Shown: positions 31,427 to 41,403, counted from the first letter of the stretch. The stretch is 64,000 bases of DNA from JAHEKO01 sp965212505 (GCA_965212505.1 OZ243123.1:434001-498000); one strand, 5' to 3'. Notes: a model not told the origin generated them from the letters alone. Program-made: numbers and translations.

Positions 31427-32269
31427 TTGCTCGTTCGCAGCCGAGAGCTCCTACTCCTCCTCTTTGGCAGCATCGTCGTCTCGATCGTCGCAACGATCTT
31501 GTTGGCGGGCGGGGCCGGAGAGACGGCCGAGGTCTGGCGTTGGGTCGTCCTGAGCCATCTCTTCCTCGGGCTCGTCGCGTCGGGTCTTGTTGCACTCTCC
31601 CGTCGGTGGAGCGTCGATCTAGCCGCGGTGATCGGTCCGTTTCCAGATCGTCGTCGCTTCGCTTGGGCGGCCTCTGCAGGAGTGCCGATGTTGCTTTCGA
31701 GCTTCGGGATGTTCTACCTCGTCTACCTCCCGATCTCGTACGCCGCTCCAGCGGTCGCCCTGTGGGCACTGGAGAGCGAAGGGGTGCTTATCGCAACCGA
31801 CGCTGGCTTCCCGCTCCTGCCGAACCTGCTCATGTTCCTCGATGTCGTCGCGTGGACCCCGATCGTCGAGGAACTGTTCTTCCGCGGGTTCCTACTGCGC
31901 AGACTGGCGCGACTCTGGGGTGCGAGTGTCGGGATCGTGGTGTCCGCAGCCGTCTTCGGGATCTTCCATACGGACTTCCTCGGAGCCTTCCTGTTCGCCG
32001 CTGTCGCCTCGGTGCTCTACTTGAAGACCGGTAGGCTTTGGTTACCGATCGTGATGCACGCTGCGGTCAATCTGCTCGTGTGGCTACTCGAAATGATCTA
32101 CTTCCTACTACCCGATGCCGAAGCTGCCGTGACTCTGGACGAGTTCCAGCGCCAGTGGTGGGTGGGCCTTCTCGGACTCGTGCTCGGACTGCCCTGGGCT
32201 CTTCGAGTCCTGCGTAAGAACTGGCCGCGCGTCGAAAGGGTGCCACCCGTAACATCGGAGCTGTCTTGA
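31427..32269 (+). CDS. CPBP-family intramembrane metalloprotease (Rce1-like)
   Basis: 280 aa from a TTG at 31427, 3 nt after the thioesterase stop. Seven to eight hydrophobic segments. The conserved motifs are in order: EELFFRGFLLR (motif 1, catalytic Glu-Glu and Arg), FGIFHTDF (motif 2, His) and HAAVN (motif 3). CPBP proteins act in the inner membrane on prenylated or peptide substrates and are often linked to bacteriocin maturation or immunity. No peptide precursor is seen nearby. Its stop overlaps the next ATG (TGATG). Confidence 0.88.
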   Translation: MLVRSRELLLLLFGSIVVSIVATILLAGGAGETAEVWRWVVLSHLFLGLVASGLVALSRRWSVDLAAVIGPFPDRRRFAWAASAGVPMLLSSFGMFYLVYLPISYAAPAVALWALESEGVLIATDAGFPLLPNLLMFLDVVAWTPIVEELFFRGFLLRRLARLWGASVGIVVSAAVFGIFHTDFLGAFLFAAVASVLYLKTGRLWLPIVMHAAVNLLVWLLEMIYFLLPDAEAAVTLDEFQRQWWVGLLGLVLGLPWALRVLRKNWPRVERVPPVTSELS

Positions 32270-32844
32270 TGCGGACCTCAATCCATCGCCGAGCGTCTTC
32301 TTGGAGGCGTCGCGGTTCGTGGAACCACCTGCCGAGGAGGTCTTACTTGGGAATTCTCGCCTGGGTGCTTCTCGCCGGGCTCGTCACGGGCCCCTCGTCA
32401 GGCAGTGACGCCTTGGCCCTCGACTGGACGATCGGTCGTTGGGAAGGGGTTCGGCGAGATGCTGCGAGCGGCCGCGAGACGCCCATGATGATGTTGGTTC
32501 GGCCGATCCTCGGCCGGACAGGCCAGACTCGTGAGCTGGAGATCGGGTCGGGCGATGACGTCTATCGAGGCTTCGCTGTGCAGGTCTGGGACGCCGAACG
32601 TTCAGTCTGGATTCGGCGCTACACAAATACCGGGCGCGGCTGGTTCTCTCTACTCGAGGGTGTGGTCGAGAGCGGCGAACGAAGTACCTTCCGCGGCGCG
32701 TCACCCGGGCGGAAGCGGGAGTCGCGGCTGACCTCGGAGCGGTCGGGCCGCGACGGCTGGCGGAGAACCATGGCGGTGTCCGAGGACGGGGGTCGGACGT
32801 GGCGTGACCTGTGGGCCGACGAGCTCACGAGGAGCCCAGAATGA
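32269..32844 (+). CDS. secreted hypothetical protein
   Basis: 191 aa from the ATG at 32269, overlapping the CPBP stop. The N terminus is long and basic (RTSIHRRASSWRRRGSWNH), followed by a hydrophobic stretch (LGILAWVLLAGLVTG, about 28-43) that looks like a signal peptide. The mature part starts LDWTIGRWEGVRRDAASG and has repeated W and RELEIG/VWIRRYTN strands. This recalls a lipocalin-like or DUF1579-like beta-barrel, as a guess. The stop overlaps the NudI start. Function unknown. Confidence 0.65.
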   Translation: MRTSIHRRASSWRRRGSWNHLPRRSYLGILAWVLLAGLVTGPSSGSDALALDWTIGRWEGVRRDAASGRETPMMMLVRPILGRTGQTRELEIGSGDDVYRGFAVQVWDAERSVWIRRYTNTGRGWFSLLEGVVESGERSTFRGASPGRKRESRLTSERSGRDGWRRTMAVSEDGGRTWRDLWADELTRSPE

Positions 32845-33269
32845 AGTCGCGCACCATCGTCGTCGGACTCGTCCGCAACGCCCGTGACGAGTTGCTCCTC
32901 TGCCGCATGGCGGACGACCGCGGGGTCTTCCCCGGCAAGTGGGGCCTGACCGGCGGTGGCATCGAGCCGGGCGAGCGAATGGAGCCGGCGCTGCGGCGGG
33001 AGCTCGAGGAGGAGGTGGGTCTGGAGATCGAAGAGATCCGGCCGGCCCTCTTCAAGGACGGTGAGTACGTGAAGACGATGGCGGACGGCTCGCGAGTGCC
33101 GATCTACATGATCTTCCTGCTGTTCCACTGTCGAGCGGTCACGGAAGAGGTGCGGCTGAACGAGGAGTTCTCCGAGTTCGCCTGGGTGCCCGACGCCCGT
33201 CTGCTCGAGTACGACCTGAACCCCGAAACTCGAGATACCTTCGAGCAACTGGGTTGGATTAGCTCTTAG
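32841..33269 (+). CDS. nudI: Nudix nucleoside triphosphatase NudI
   Basis: 142 aa from the ATG at 32841 (AGGAG upstream, ATGA overlap with the previous gene). The Nudix box GGIEPGERMEPALRRELEEEVGL is complete. The sequence also carries features specific to NudI rather than generic Nudix enzymes: TIVVGLVRNARDELLLCRMADDRGVFPGKW, ADGSRVPIYMIFLLF and YDLNPETRDT. NudI hydrolyses pyrimidine (deoxy)nucleoside triphosphates to monophosphates and pyrophosphate. It converges with and overlaps the alpha/beta hydrolase gene at their stop codons. Confidence 0.88.
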   Translation: MKSRTIVVGLVRNARDELLLCRMADDRGVFPGKWGLTGGGIEPGERMEPALRRELEEEVGLEIEEIRPALFKDGEYVKTMADGSRVPIYMIFLLFHCRAVTEEVRLNEEFSEFAWVPDARLLEYDLNPETRDTFEQLGWISS

Positions 33270-34285
33270 CGGGGCCCGAGCTCGGTCTGGAACCACTTCG
33301 TGATGAGCTCGAGGGCCTCGGGAGCCCATCTGCCCAGCTGCGGGTACTCGGAGAGGGCTCCGGTCTCGCAGCGTTGGAAGAGGTGGTTGAGCTCCGGCAG
33401 CGCGTGACCGACCACTCGCGCGTTGCCGCTCTCTTGCAGCGCGCGCACCGCCTCCGGGAGGTCGACGTCCGCCGCCACGTGTAGGTCGCGTTCCCCCATC
33501 AGGGCGAGCACCGGCACCCGAACTTGTGCGAGATCCTCGGAAGGGGACGTCGAAAGCAGGAAGCGCCACTCCCAGTCGAGGAGCTCCTCGAGCGTCTCCT
33601 CGACCTCGCGCCGCTCGGCCTCGGAGAGGGCCGAGAGATCGGTTCCTCCGGTCATCAGCGTCAGCAGGTCGTGCTGCAGTTGTTCCTCGATGTCGGCGCG
33701 CGCCTCTCCGGCGGCGATCTGTTCTTCGGCCGCTTCCAGCAGGTCGAAGATCACGCGCTTGAACTCGAGCGTCGCCTCGATGCTCTCGGTGTCGATCCCC
33801 TCCGCCTCGGCGATGCGCGCGTGTTGATCGAGGAGAACTTCACGGCCGGGTCGCCCGGCACCCGCGAGCAGGACCAGGCCGTCGACCTGGTCGACCTGGC
33901 GACCGGCGAGACGGGTGGCGACGAGCGTTCCCTGACTGTGGCCGACCAGCGCCTGGCGACAGCGGGGCAGCCGATACCGAGCCCAGGCGAGCGCTCGAGC
34001 ACCGTCGTTGACCAGATCGTCGGCGTTTGCGGTGCTGTAATCACCTCCGGAGTCGCCGACGCCTCGGTCGTCCCACCGCAGTGCCGCGATGCCGGCACTC
34101 GCAAGGCTCTCGGCGAGCTCCTGGAACGGCCGGTGTCCGGCGATCGACTCGTCCCGATCCTGAGGCCCCGAACCGGAGAACAGGAGTGCACAGGCCCAAG
34201 GCTGCGCGGGCATCGTCAGCGTGCCGGCGAGGGTCACGTCGGGGGTCTCGGCCTCGAACCGCACCTGCTCTTCAGTCCACTTCAT
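33266..34285 (-). CDS. alpha/beta hydrolase
   Basis: 339 aa from the ATG at 34285 (MKWTEEQVRFEAETPDVTLAG). The frame stays open to 34534, but that part overlaps a structured intergenic transcript and looks non-coding. The oxyanion region is FSGSGPQDRDESIAGHRPFQELA, RWDDRGVGDSGG precedes the elbow, and the nucleophile elbow is VGHSQGT. Asp is in LALMGERDLHVAADVDLP and His in LPELNHLFQ. The GSGPQDRD sequence is typical of the BAAT/dipeptidyl-peptidase-like hydrolases. No signal peptide is present. An acidic helical cap of about 90 residues precedes the Asp. Substrate unknown. Confidence 0.85.
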   Translation of the reverse strand: MKWTEEQVRFEAETPDVTLAGTLTMPAQPWACALLFSGSGPQDRDESIAGHRPFQELAESLASAGIAALRWDDRGVGDSGGDYSTANADDLVNDGARALAWARYRLPRCRQALVGHSQGTLVATRLAGRQVDQVDGLVLLAGAGRPGREVLLDQHARIAEAEGIDTESIEATLEFKRVIFDLLEAAEEQIAAGEARADIEEQLQHDLLTLMTGGTDLSALSEAERREVEETLEELLDWEWRFLLSTSPSEDLAQVRVPVLALMGERDLHVAADVDLPEAVRALQESGNARVVGHALPELNHLFQRCETGALSEYPQLGRWAPEALELITKWFQTELGPR

Positions 34286-34319
34286 GCAGACGGAGACTAC
34301 CCTCTTTAGGCACGTCGGT

Positions 34320-34348
34320 TTGACTCGGTGAGCGGGCGGGAGTACATT
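34320..34348 (+). promoter_or_regulatory. near-consensus sigma-70 promoter of the intergenic transcript
   Basis: TTGACT (34320-34325), exactly 17 nt, then TACATT (34343-34348); the expected start is near A34355. There is no downstream gene on this strand until far past the terminator at 34533-34566, so it serves a short transcript. Confidence 0.65.
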
Positions 34349-34374
34349 CGTTGCATAACGACTGAGGAGGCTCA

Positions 34375-34506
34375 ATGACTCCGCCGGACCACCGAACGCC
34401 CTCGTGGGCCGACGGTGGCACCCCAGCCACAACGGTCCACGAGGGCGATCCAGCCCGCTCGAGGGACGGTTTGTGCAGCCCCGATGGAATCGGGGATCGA
34501 GCCTAG
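34375..34506 (+). CDS. possible 43-aa small protein within the structured transcript
   Basis: An ATG at 34375 sits 4 nt after GAGGAGG (34364-34370), the best kind of ribosome-binding site, and the frame runs 43 codons to a TAG at 34506. The peptide starts MTPPDHRTPSWADGG, is polar and Pro/Gly/Asp-rich, and has no motif. The same bases form the strong helices of the candidate RNA. Either the RNA is a small mRNA with a hairpin, a dual-function RNA, or the site is accidental. Confidence 0.35.
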   Translation: MTPPDHRTPSWADGGTPATTVHEGDPARSRDGLCSPDGIGDRA

Positions 34507-34532
34507 AGGCTCCCTCCGACCCGAGAGTGATC

Positions 34533-34566
34533 ACGGCCCAGGTGACAAGCCTGGGCCGTTTCTCGT
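34533..34566 (+). terminator. intrinsic terminator of the intergenic transcript
   Basis: 10-bp stem ACGGCCCAGG (34533-34542) / CCTGGGCCGT (34550-34559) with a 7-nt loop, followed by TTCTCGTTGTT. The pyrimidine-rich tail is on the plus strand only. On the minus strand no T-run follows, so it is oriented for the plus transcript. Confidence 0.8.
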
Positions 34567-34575
34567 TGTTGCGGA

Positions 34576-35166
34576 CTAGTTTGCGTTCAGCGTCGAGCGG
34601 AAGTGCTCTTCAGCGCCCGCCGGGTCAGGCCAGCCGCGGTTCTGCTCGACGTCGGGAATGCCCCCGGCGAGGATCGTCTCGACCACCTCAGTGGTCAACT
34701 CCCAGGGGCCTACGACCGAGACCACGACGCCCTCGGGGTTGACCACATACGCGGCCGGAATACCCCAGGCCCGGAAGGCGACGAAGGTGGCGAAGTCGTT
34801 GTCGATGCAGACCGCCGTCTCGAGCGGGTTCTCGTCGAGTACCGACCGGAACTTGCTCTCGGGTTCGTAGGTGATCGAGTAGAAGTCGATCGGGCGGTCG
34901 GCGAACTCCTCCTGCAGCTCATTGAGATGGGGGAACGAGGTGATGCAGGGGGCGCACCAGGTGGCCCAGAAATCGAGCACCGAGTACCTGCCGAGGAGGT
35001 CGTCGCGAGTGATGGGAGTGCCGTCGGCCAGTCGGAAGTCGACCTCGGGGATCGAGTCACCGATCTGGAGAGTGGTAATCGGTGCTTCCGGTTCACCCTC
35101 GGTGGCGAGCATCGGGACGGCAAACAGAAGTGGCAGCAGGCAGAGAATGGCGAAAGAACGGCTCAT
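34576..35166 (-). CDS. TlpA/ResA-like periplasmic thiol-disulfide protein
   Basis: 196 aa, ATG at 35166 with GGAGGG upstream. Signal peptide about 1-21 (ending VPMLAT). The thioredoxin-like fold shows SVLDFWATWCAPCITSFPHLNEL with the active-site CAPC, and the cis-Pro region GIPAAYVVNPEGVVV. Such proteins reduce disulfides in the periplasm, including apocytochrome c; the window holds many c-type cytochromes. An extra Cys (AVCIDNDF) lies in the middle. The C-terminal 25 residues (GIPDVEQNRGWPDPAGAEEHF) are an uncommon polar tail. The leader can form a hairpin next to its ribosome-binding site. Confidence 0.87.
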   Translation of the reverse strand: MSRSFAILCLLPLLFAVPMLATEGEPEAPITTLQIGDSIPEVDFRLADGTPITRDDLLGRYSVLDFWATWCAPCITSFPHLNELQEEFADRPIDFYSITYEPESKFRSVLDENPLETAVCIDNDFATFVAFRAWGIPAAYVVNPEGVVVSVVGPWELTTEVVETILAGGIPDVEQNRGWPDPAGAEEHFRSTLNAN

Positions 35167-35176
35167 GTGAAGCCCT

Positions 35177-35211
35177 CCAAGAAGTTTCGCGTTGAATAGG
35201 TCGATTCTTGG
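35177..35211 (-). promoter_or_regulatory. leader hairpin next to the TlpA ribosome-binding site
   Basis: CCAAGAA (35177-35183) and TTCTTGG (35205-35211) are a 7-bp inverted pair with a 21-nt loop. On the minus transcript the second arm (TTCTTGG) runs directly into GGAGGG, so pairing could limit ribosome access. The rest of the gap (to 35405) shows nothing gene-like. Confidence 0.35.
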
Positions 35212-35405
35212 ACGCCCTGTGTGCGCGTTTCGTTTGGGCCTGTCGCCGAGTTCCTACAGCACGAGCGCACGTAGCCGACTCTGAACGGCTTGCCTCGGTC
35301 GACGCTCTCGACGTATGTCGAGTCCGCCTTGGGCGTCTCGGTTGCGAAGGCCGTCTTCTCGGACGCCTGCGATCGCTCGTCGCGAACCGGGGCGAAAGAG
35401 TCGGG

Positions 35406-36953
35406 CTAGGCGAATTCTTTGAGCTTGCCGCGGTCGACTTTGCCGAGGTGGGTGCGCGGAAAGGCCTCGAGCACGATCACCCTGCGCGGATGCTTGTAGC
35501 CCTGGAGATGCTCGAGGCAGTGGGCCTTGAGCTCCTCCTCGAGCCCCTCGACGCTCCCTTTCGGAAGCACGAAGGCGTAGGGCTTTGTGAGCCCGTTCTC
35601 GTCCTCCACCCCGACCACCGCACACTCCGCGACCCGCAGGTTGCGCAGGATGCAGCTCTCGACCTCCTGTGGCGCGAGCCACTTGCCGGCCACCTTGAGC
35701 ACGTCGTCCGAGCGACCGCTATAGGTGACGTAGCCTTCATCGTCTCGGCTCACCAGATCGCCGCCCACGAACCACTCGCCCTGGAAGGCCATCGCGGTCT
35801 TGTCGAGATTGCGCCAGTAGCCGATCGCCCGCGAATCACCGCGCACCCAGAGGCGACCGACGTCGCCGTCGGCGACCTCGCCCCCGTCGTCGTCGCAAAC
35901 CTTGATCTCGAATCCTGGGACGACGCGCCCTAACGTCCCCGGCTTGACCGCGTCGGGCACGTTGGAGACAAAGATGTGCCACATCTCGGCGGTACCGAGT
36001 CCGTCGAGCAGCTCGACGCCGAAGGTCTCTTTCCATCGTTCGTAGAGCGGCACCGGGAGCGCCTCGCCGGCCGACGTCGCGAAACGGAGGCTCGAGAGGT
36101 CTTGGTCGCGGGCCGCCCGGTGGGCAACCATCTTGTTGATCAGCGTCGGCACGTTGATGAGTACCGTCGGCCGATGACGTCGGATTCGCTCGAAAACTAC
36201 GTCCGGCGTCGGGTGCTCCCGGAAGAGGACCGCCGACGCGCCGACCGCAAACGGGAAGAGCAGGTTCGAGCCGGTGGCGTAGCCGAAGTAGAGCTTCGGG
36301 ATCGACATTGTGATGTCGTCTTCCCCGTAGCCGAGCGCCGTCTTCGCGTAACACTCGGTGGTGTTGGCGAACGACTGGTGGGTCTGGACGACCGCCTTCG
36401 GACGGCCGGTGGTGCCGCCCGAAAAGAGCCAGATCGCCGGGTCGAACCGGTGGGTGTTGACGGTCGAGAGCTCTGGACTCGCTGACTCCGCGAGCACGTC
36501 GAGCGCGGGGTGGCCGCCGCCGTCTGCGCCCACCGTAAGAATCCGCGGCTGATCCTCGGCCTTCGTGCGAGCGGCTTCGAACGGTTCGAGGTACTCGCCG
36601 TCGACGACCGCGCATTCCGGCTCGCAGTAGTCGATCAGGGCGGCGAGCTTCTCGGGCTTTTGTGCCGGGTTGACCATGATCGCGACGGCGCCGAGCTTGA
36701 GGATGCCGAAGAGCGCCGCCGGAAACTCTGGGCCGTCGCCCAGGAGCAGGAAGACTCGCTCACCCCGTTTTAGGCCCTGATCGCGGAGGGCGTTGCCGTA
36801 GCGGTTCGCAAGCGCCAACACTTCGGCGTAGGTCAGGTCGCCGTCGTCGAGTCGAAGGGCGATTCGATTGCCTCGCCCTTCGCGGACACGCTCGTCGAGG
36901 AAGTAGTCGGCGATGTTGAAGCGCTCGGGCCAGTCGAAATGAGGGGTCGACAT
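35406..36953 (-). CDS. benzoate-CoA ligase family (probable 2-aminobenzoate-CoA ligase)
   Basis: 515 aa, ATG at 36953. ANL-superfamily signatures are in order: WLFSGGTTGRPKAVVQTHQSF (ATP loop), IPKLYFGYATGSNLLFPFAVGAS (benzoate-CoA ligase-type substrate pocket), LDGLGTAEMWHIFVSN, GEWFVGGDLVSRDDEGYVTYSGRSDDVLKVAGKW, and catalytic Lys in THLGKVDRGKLKE. It makes aryl-CoA plus AMP and PPi in the cytoplasm. Benzoate and 2-aminobenzoate ligases are close relatives, and the fused anthraniloyl-CoA monooxygenase in the window favours the second. A GACAAT box at 36963-36968 (minus strand) ends 9 nt before the ATG with no ribosome-binding site. Confidence 0.87.
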   Translation of the reverse strand: MSTPHFDWPERFNIADYFLDERVREGRGNRIALRLDDGDLTYAEVLALANRYGNALRDQGLKRGERVFLLLGDGPEFPAALFGILKLGAVAIMVNPAQKPEKLAALIDYCEPECAVVDGEYLEPFEAARTKAEDQPRILTVGADGGGHPALDVLAESASPELSTVNTHRFDPAIWLFSGGTTGRPKAVVQTHQSFANTTECYAKTALGYGEDDITMSIPKLYFGYATGSNLLFPFAVGASAVLFREHPTPDVVFERIRRHRPTVLINVPTLINKMVAHRAARDQDLSSLRFATSAGEALPVPLYERWKETFGVELLDGLGTAEMWHIFVSNVPDAVKPGTLGRVVPGFEIKVCDDDGGEVADGDVGRLWVRGDSRAIGYWRNLDKTAMAFQGEWFVGGDLVSRDDEGYVTYSGRSDDVLKVAGKWLAPQEVESCILRNLRVAECAVVGVEDENGLTKPYAFVLPKGSVEGLEEELKAHCLEHLQGYKHPRRVIVLEAFPRTHLGKVDRGKLKEFA

Positions 36954-37181
36954 TTCGGGCGGATTGTCTCACGGCCGGGAGCGCGGCCGCCTCGCGAGCG
37001 CCCTCTCGTCGCGGCGGTTCCACGCTCTTCCGTCCGTCACTCGTCTCTCGGTCGACGGTCGACGCGCGCTCCGACTCTCAGTCTCGGTCTTCGACCCGAC
37101 CCGCTGCGCCTGCGCAACCGACATCGAGTCCCTCCGCCGTACCGCTCCGAACGAACTCGGTCGTGAGCGAGCGGAGGCACG

Positions 37182-37196
37182 GCCGGCTAGGCCGGC
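37182..37196 (-). other. GC hairpin across the LysE stop codon
   Basis: GCCGGC-TAG-GCCGGC, 6-bp arms at 37182-37187 and 37191-37196. On the minus strand the LysE stop codon (37189-37187) lies in the loop and one arm. No T-run follows, so it is only a weak terminator. Nothing else is seen in the 233-bp gap to the ligase start. Confidence 0.3.
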
Positions 37197-37807
37197 GCGC
37201 TGACACCGGTGAAGCCGCGCCAGATCAACCAGACGCCGAGTCCCAACAGCATGAGCCCCGAGAGCTGTAGAGCCCGGGTGTAGCCGGAACCGGTGAGGAA
37301 GCGGCGGCTGCGTGCGGTCACCCAGGCGAGGACAATCTTCGAGCCGACCAATAGGCCATAGAAGATCGTCAGGAACCCGACCGCCCACATCGGGTGGTCG
37401 CGCCAGGCCGCGATCAGAACCGGGCTGCCGACGCCGATCCAGAAGATCCAGGGGTTCGGGTTGAGGACATTCACCAGCATGCCGTCGCGAAAATCGCGCG
37501 TGGCACTTCCGGAACCTTTCCCCACCTCGACGCCCGCCGGAGCCTTGCGGAGGGTCTTCACTCCGAGGAAGAGGAGGTAGACGCCTCCGGCGAGGCTGAT
37601 TCCGGAGAGCCAGGTGTTCGACAGATCCTTGAGCAGGAGGAGGCAGAGCGCCAGCACCGGACCGTCGGTCAGTGCCGGGGCCAGCGAGACGCGTAGCCCG
37701 GCCCCGAAGCCGCGCTCGAGCGTCGAACTGATTACCAGGGTCAGGAGCGGCCCCGGCGTGATCCCGGCGGCAAAGCCCAGGGCGAGTGCCGTGACGAGGG
37801 ATTCCAC
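37187..37807 (-). CDS. LysE-family amino-acid/small-molecule exporter
   Basis: 206 aa from a GTG at 37807 that follows TAGAAT by 7 nt. Six hydrophobic segments. GFAAGITPGPLLTLVISSTLERGFGAGLRVSLAPALTDGP is the family N-terminal signature with the conserved TPGP. NPNPWIFWIGVGSPVLI is the usual second motif. LysE/RhtB transporters export basic or neutral amino acids and related metabolites from the cytoplasm. The neighbour on one side is the aryl-CoA ligase and on the other the respiratory cluster; neither fixes its substrate. Confidence 0.87.
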   Translation of the reverse strand: MESLVTALALGFAAGITPGPLLTLVISSTLERGFGAGLRVSLAPALTDGPVLALCLLLLKDLSNTWLSGISLAGGVYLLFLGVKTLRKAPAGVEVGKGSGSATRDFRDGMLVNVLNPNPWIFWIGVGSPVLIAAWRDHPMWAVGFLTIFYGLLVGSKIVLAWVTARSRRFLTGSGYTRALQLSGLMLLGLGVWLIWRGFTGVSAPA

Positions 37808-37814
37808 GCTCCCG

Positions 37815-37820
37815 ATTCTA
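37815..37820 (-). promoter_or_regulatory. -10 box, leaderless start of the LysE gene
   Basis: TAGAAT on the minus strand, ending 7 nt before the GTG at 37807. No ribosome-binding site. Confidence 0.45.
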
Positions 37821-37834
37821 CGGGCGGAGCGGCT

Positions 37835-38122
37835 CTACCCGAGGAACCCGCGCGTCCAGTAGTCGCTGAGCGTCAGAGCGAACAGGATCAAGAGCCAGAG
37901 CAGACTCGACACCACCGTGATCTTGGTCATCAGGCGGCTGTTCTTCACATGCATGAAGACGAGAATCACGAGACTCGCTTTGGTCACCGCAACCGCCATC
38001 GCCACGAGATCGTTGAACGCTCCCAGGTCGACGTAGGCGACGGCCACCGTGACCACGGTGAGCACCAGCAGGGCAAAGAAGATCGCCAGGTAAGTTTTGA
38101 TCGATGTGACGTGTTCGCTCAT
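37835..38122 (-). CDS. caa3-type cytochrome c oxidase subunit IV
   Basis: 95 aa, three hydrophobic segments (about 9-31, 38-60, 68-88). SIKTYLAIFFALLVLTVVTVAVAYVDLG and LVAMAVAVTKASLVILVFMHVKNS match the prokaryotic COX4 family (CtaF/CoxD). It is a small structural subunit of the oxidase in the inner membrane. It is the last gene of the act-cox operon, 12 nt after subunit III. Confidence 0.87.
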   Translation of the reverse strand: MSEHVTSIKTYLAIFFALLVLTVVTVAVAYVDLGAFNDLVAMAVAVTKASLVILVFMHVKNSRLMTKITVVSSLLWLLILFALTLSDYWTRGFLG

Positions 38123-38134
38123 GGCCGATCTCGC

Positions 38135-40436
<2,302 letters not shown>

Positions 40437-40437
40437 C

Positions 40438-41403
40438 TCAGTCCTGTGCCGGGACGTCGCCCGCCTCCGGAGAAAGGGACTTGATGTATTGGATCAAGAG
40501 CACGAGCTCTTCCTCGTCCACCTGTCCCTGGAATGTCGGCATCAGCGCCTGGTAGCCCTGCACCAACTGGGCGCGCGGCTCGAGCATCGACTCGCGCAGG
40601 TAGTTCTCGTCGGCGATGGCCGTGGTGCCGTCGTCGAAGGTTCGCTCGGTGCCGAAGATGCCGTCGAGCGTCGGTCCGAGGGCGCCCGACGTCGCCTGAT
40701 GGCAGGTGTTGCAGGTCTTCTCCTCGAAGAGCTGCGCGCCGGTCTTGGTCAGGGTCGTCTGCGGCTGACCGCCCGCCAACCACTCCTCGTAGTCGGCCGG
40801 CTCCATGGCGATCACCCGCCCCATCATCAGCGAGTGCTCGACTCCGCAGTACTCGTTGCAGAAGAGCCGGTAGACGCCGACCTTGTCGACCTCGAACCAG
40901 AGGTCGGTATAGCGGCCGGGGAGCACGTCCATCTTGACCCGGAACTCCGGTACCCAGAAGGAGTGAATGACGTCTTCCGACGTCATGATCAGCTTGATCG
41001 GCACGCCGACCGGCACGTGGAGATCGTTGATCTCTCGATTGCCTTGGGGATGCTGGAACTTCCACATCCACTGCTTGCCGGTGGCGTAGTACTCGACCGC
41101 GTTCGCCGGCGCTCGTCGGGCGTCGAAGTAGACCTCGGTGCCCCACACGAACATGAACATCAGGATGCCCAGGGGGACGACCGACCAGACGATTTCGAGC
41201 CAGGCGGGCGCCTGCTCGCGCTGGCCAACCTCGTCGGGACTGCGCCGGCGATAGCGGACGGCAAAGAAGACGATCAGCAGGGCGATCAGCAGGGAGAAGA
41301 CGGTGGCGACGCCCAGGCCGAAGAAGTAGATGGCGTCGATCTCGCGCGCGATCTCGGTCGCGCGGTCGGGGAAGAGCGGAGACTGGCCGGGCCAGAACCT
41401 CAT
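40438..41403 (-). CDS. ctaC: caa3-type cytochrome c oxidase subunit II with fused cytochrome c
   Basis: 321 aa. Two N-terminal membrane helices (about 20-45 and 70-90). The cupredoxin domain follows, with the Cu-A site built from His in IHSFWVPEF and Cys/Glu/Cys/His/Met in LFCNEYCGVEHSLMMG. From about 215 there is a cytochrome c domain with CNTCH and an axial Met in the C-terminal part (LMPTFQGQVDEEELVLLIQYIKSL). The fused heme c defines a caa3 oxidase that can take electrons directly from alternative complex III. The start overlaps the SCO stop (ATGA at 41403-41400). Confidence 0.94.
   Translation of the reverse strand: MRFWPGQSPLFPDRATEIAREIDAIYFFGLGVATVFSLLIALLIVFFAVRYRRRSPDEVGQREQAPAWLEIVWSVVPLGILMFMFVWGTEVYFDARRAPANAVEYYATGKQWMWKFQHPQGNREINDLHVPVGVPIKLIMTSEDVIHSFWVPEFRVKMDVLPGRYTDLWFEVDKVGVYRLFCNEYCGVEHSLMMGRVIAMEPADYEEWLAGGQPQTTLTKTGAQLFEEKTCNTCHQATSGALGPTLDGIFGTERTFDDGTTAIADENYLRESMLEPRAQLVQGYQALMPTFQGQVDEEELVLLIQYIKSLSPEAGDVPAQD

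Larger units (their letters stand above)
34355..34566 (+). ncRNA. candidate structured RNA, about 210 nt, stand-alone
   Basis: A promoter at 34320-34348 and a terminator at 34533-34566 define the unit. Between them are strong helices. The main one has an 11-bp perfect stem at 34397-34407/34437-34447, continued by 4 bp (34408-34411/34433-34436) and 5 bp (34415-34419/34426-34430) around a 6-nt loop: 20 pairs in 51 nt. Others are CCCCGAT/ATCGGGG at 34479-34495 and GAGCC/GGCTC at 34499-34512. Flanking genes are both on the minus strand. It does not show the cores of RNase P, tmRNA or SRP RNA. 6S RNA or an Acidobacteria-specific RNA (for example Acido-1) remains possible. A small frame (34375-34506) lies inside. 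Confidence 0.6.

Noticed and set aside
34286..34534. N-terminal extension of the alpha/beta hydrolase frame to 34534
   Set aside because: The extension lacks a ribosome-binding site, overlaps the structured transcript and encodes no domain; the ATG at 34285 fits the family start.
37182..37196. GCCGGC hairpin as a strong terminator
   Set aside because: Arms are short, overlap the stop codon, and no T-run follows on either strand.
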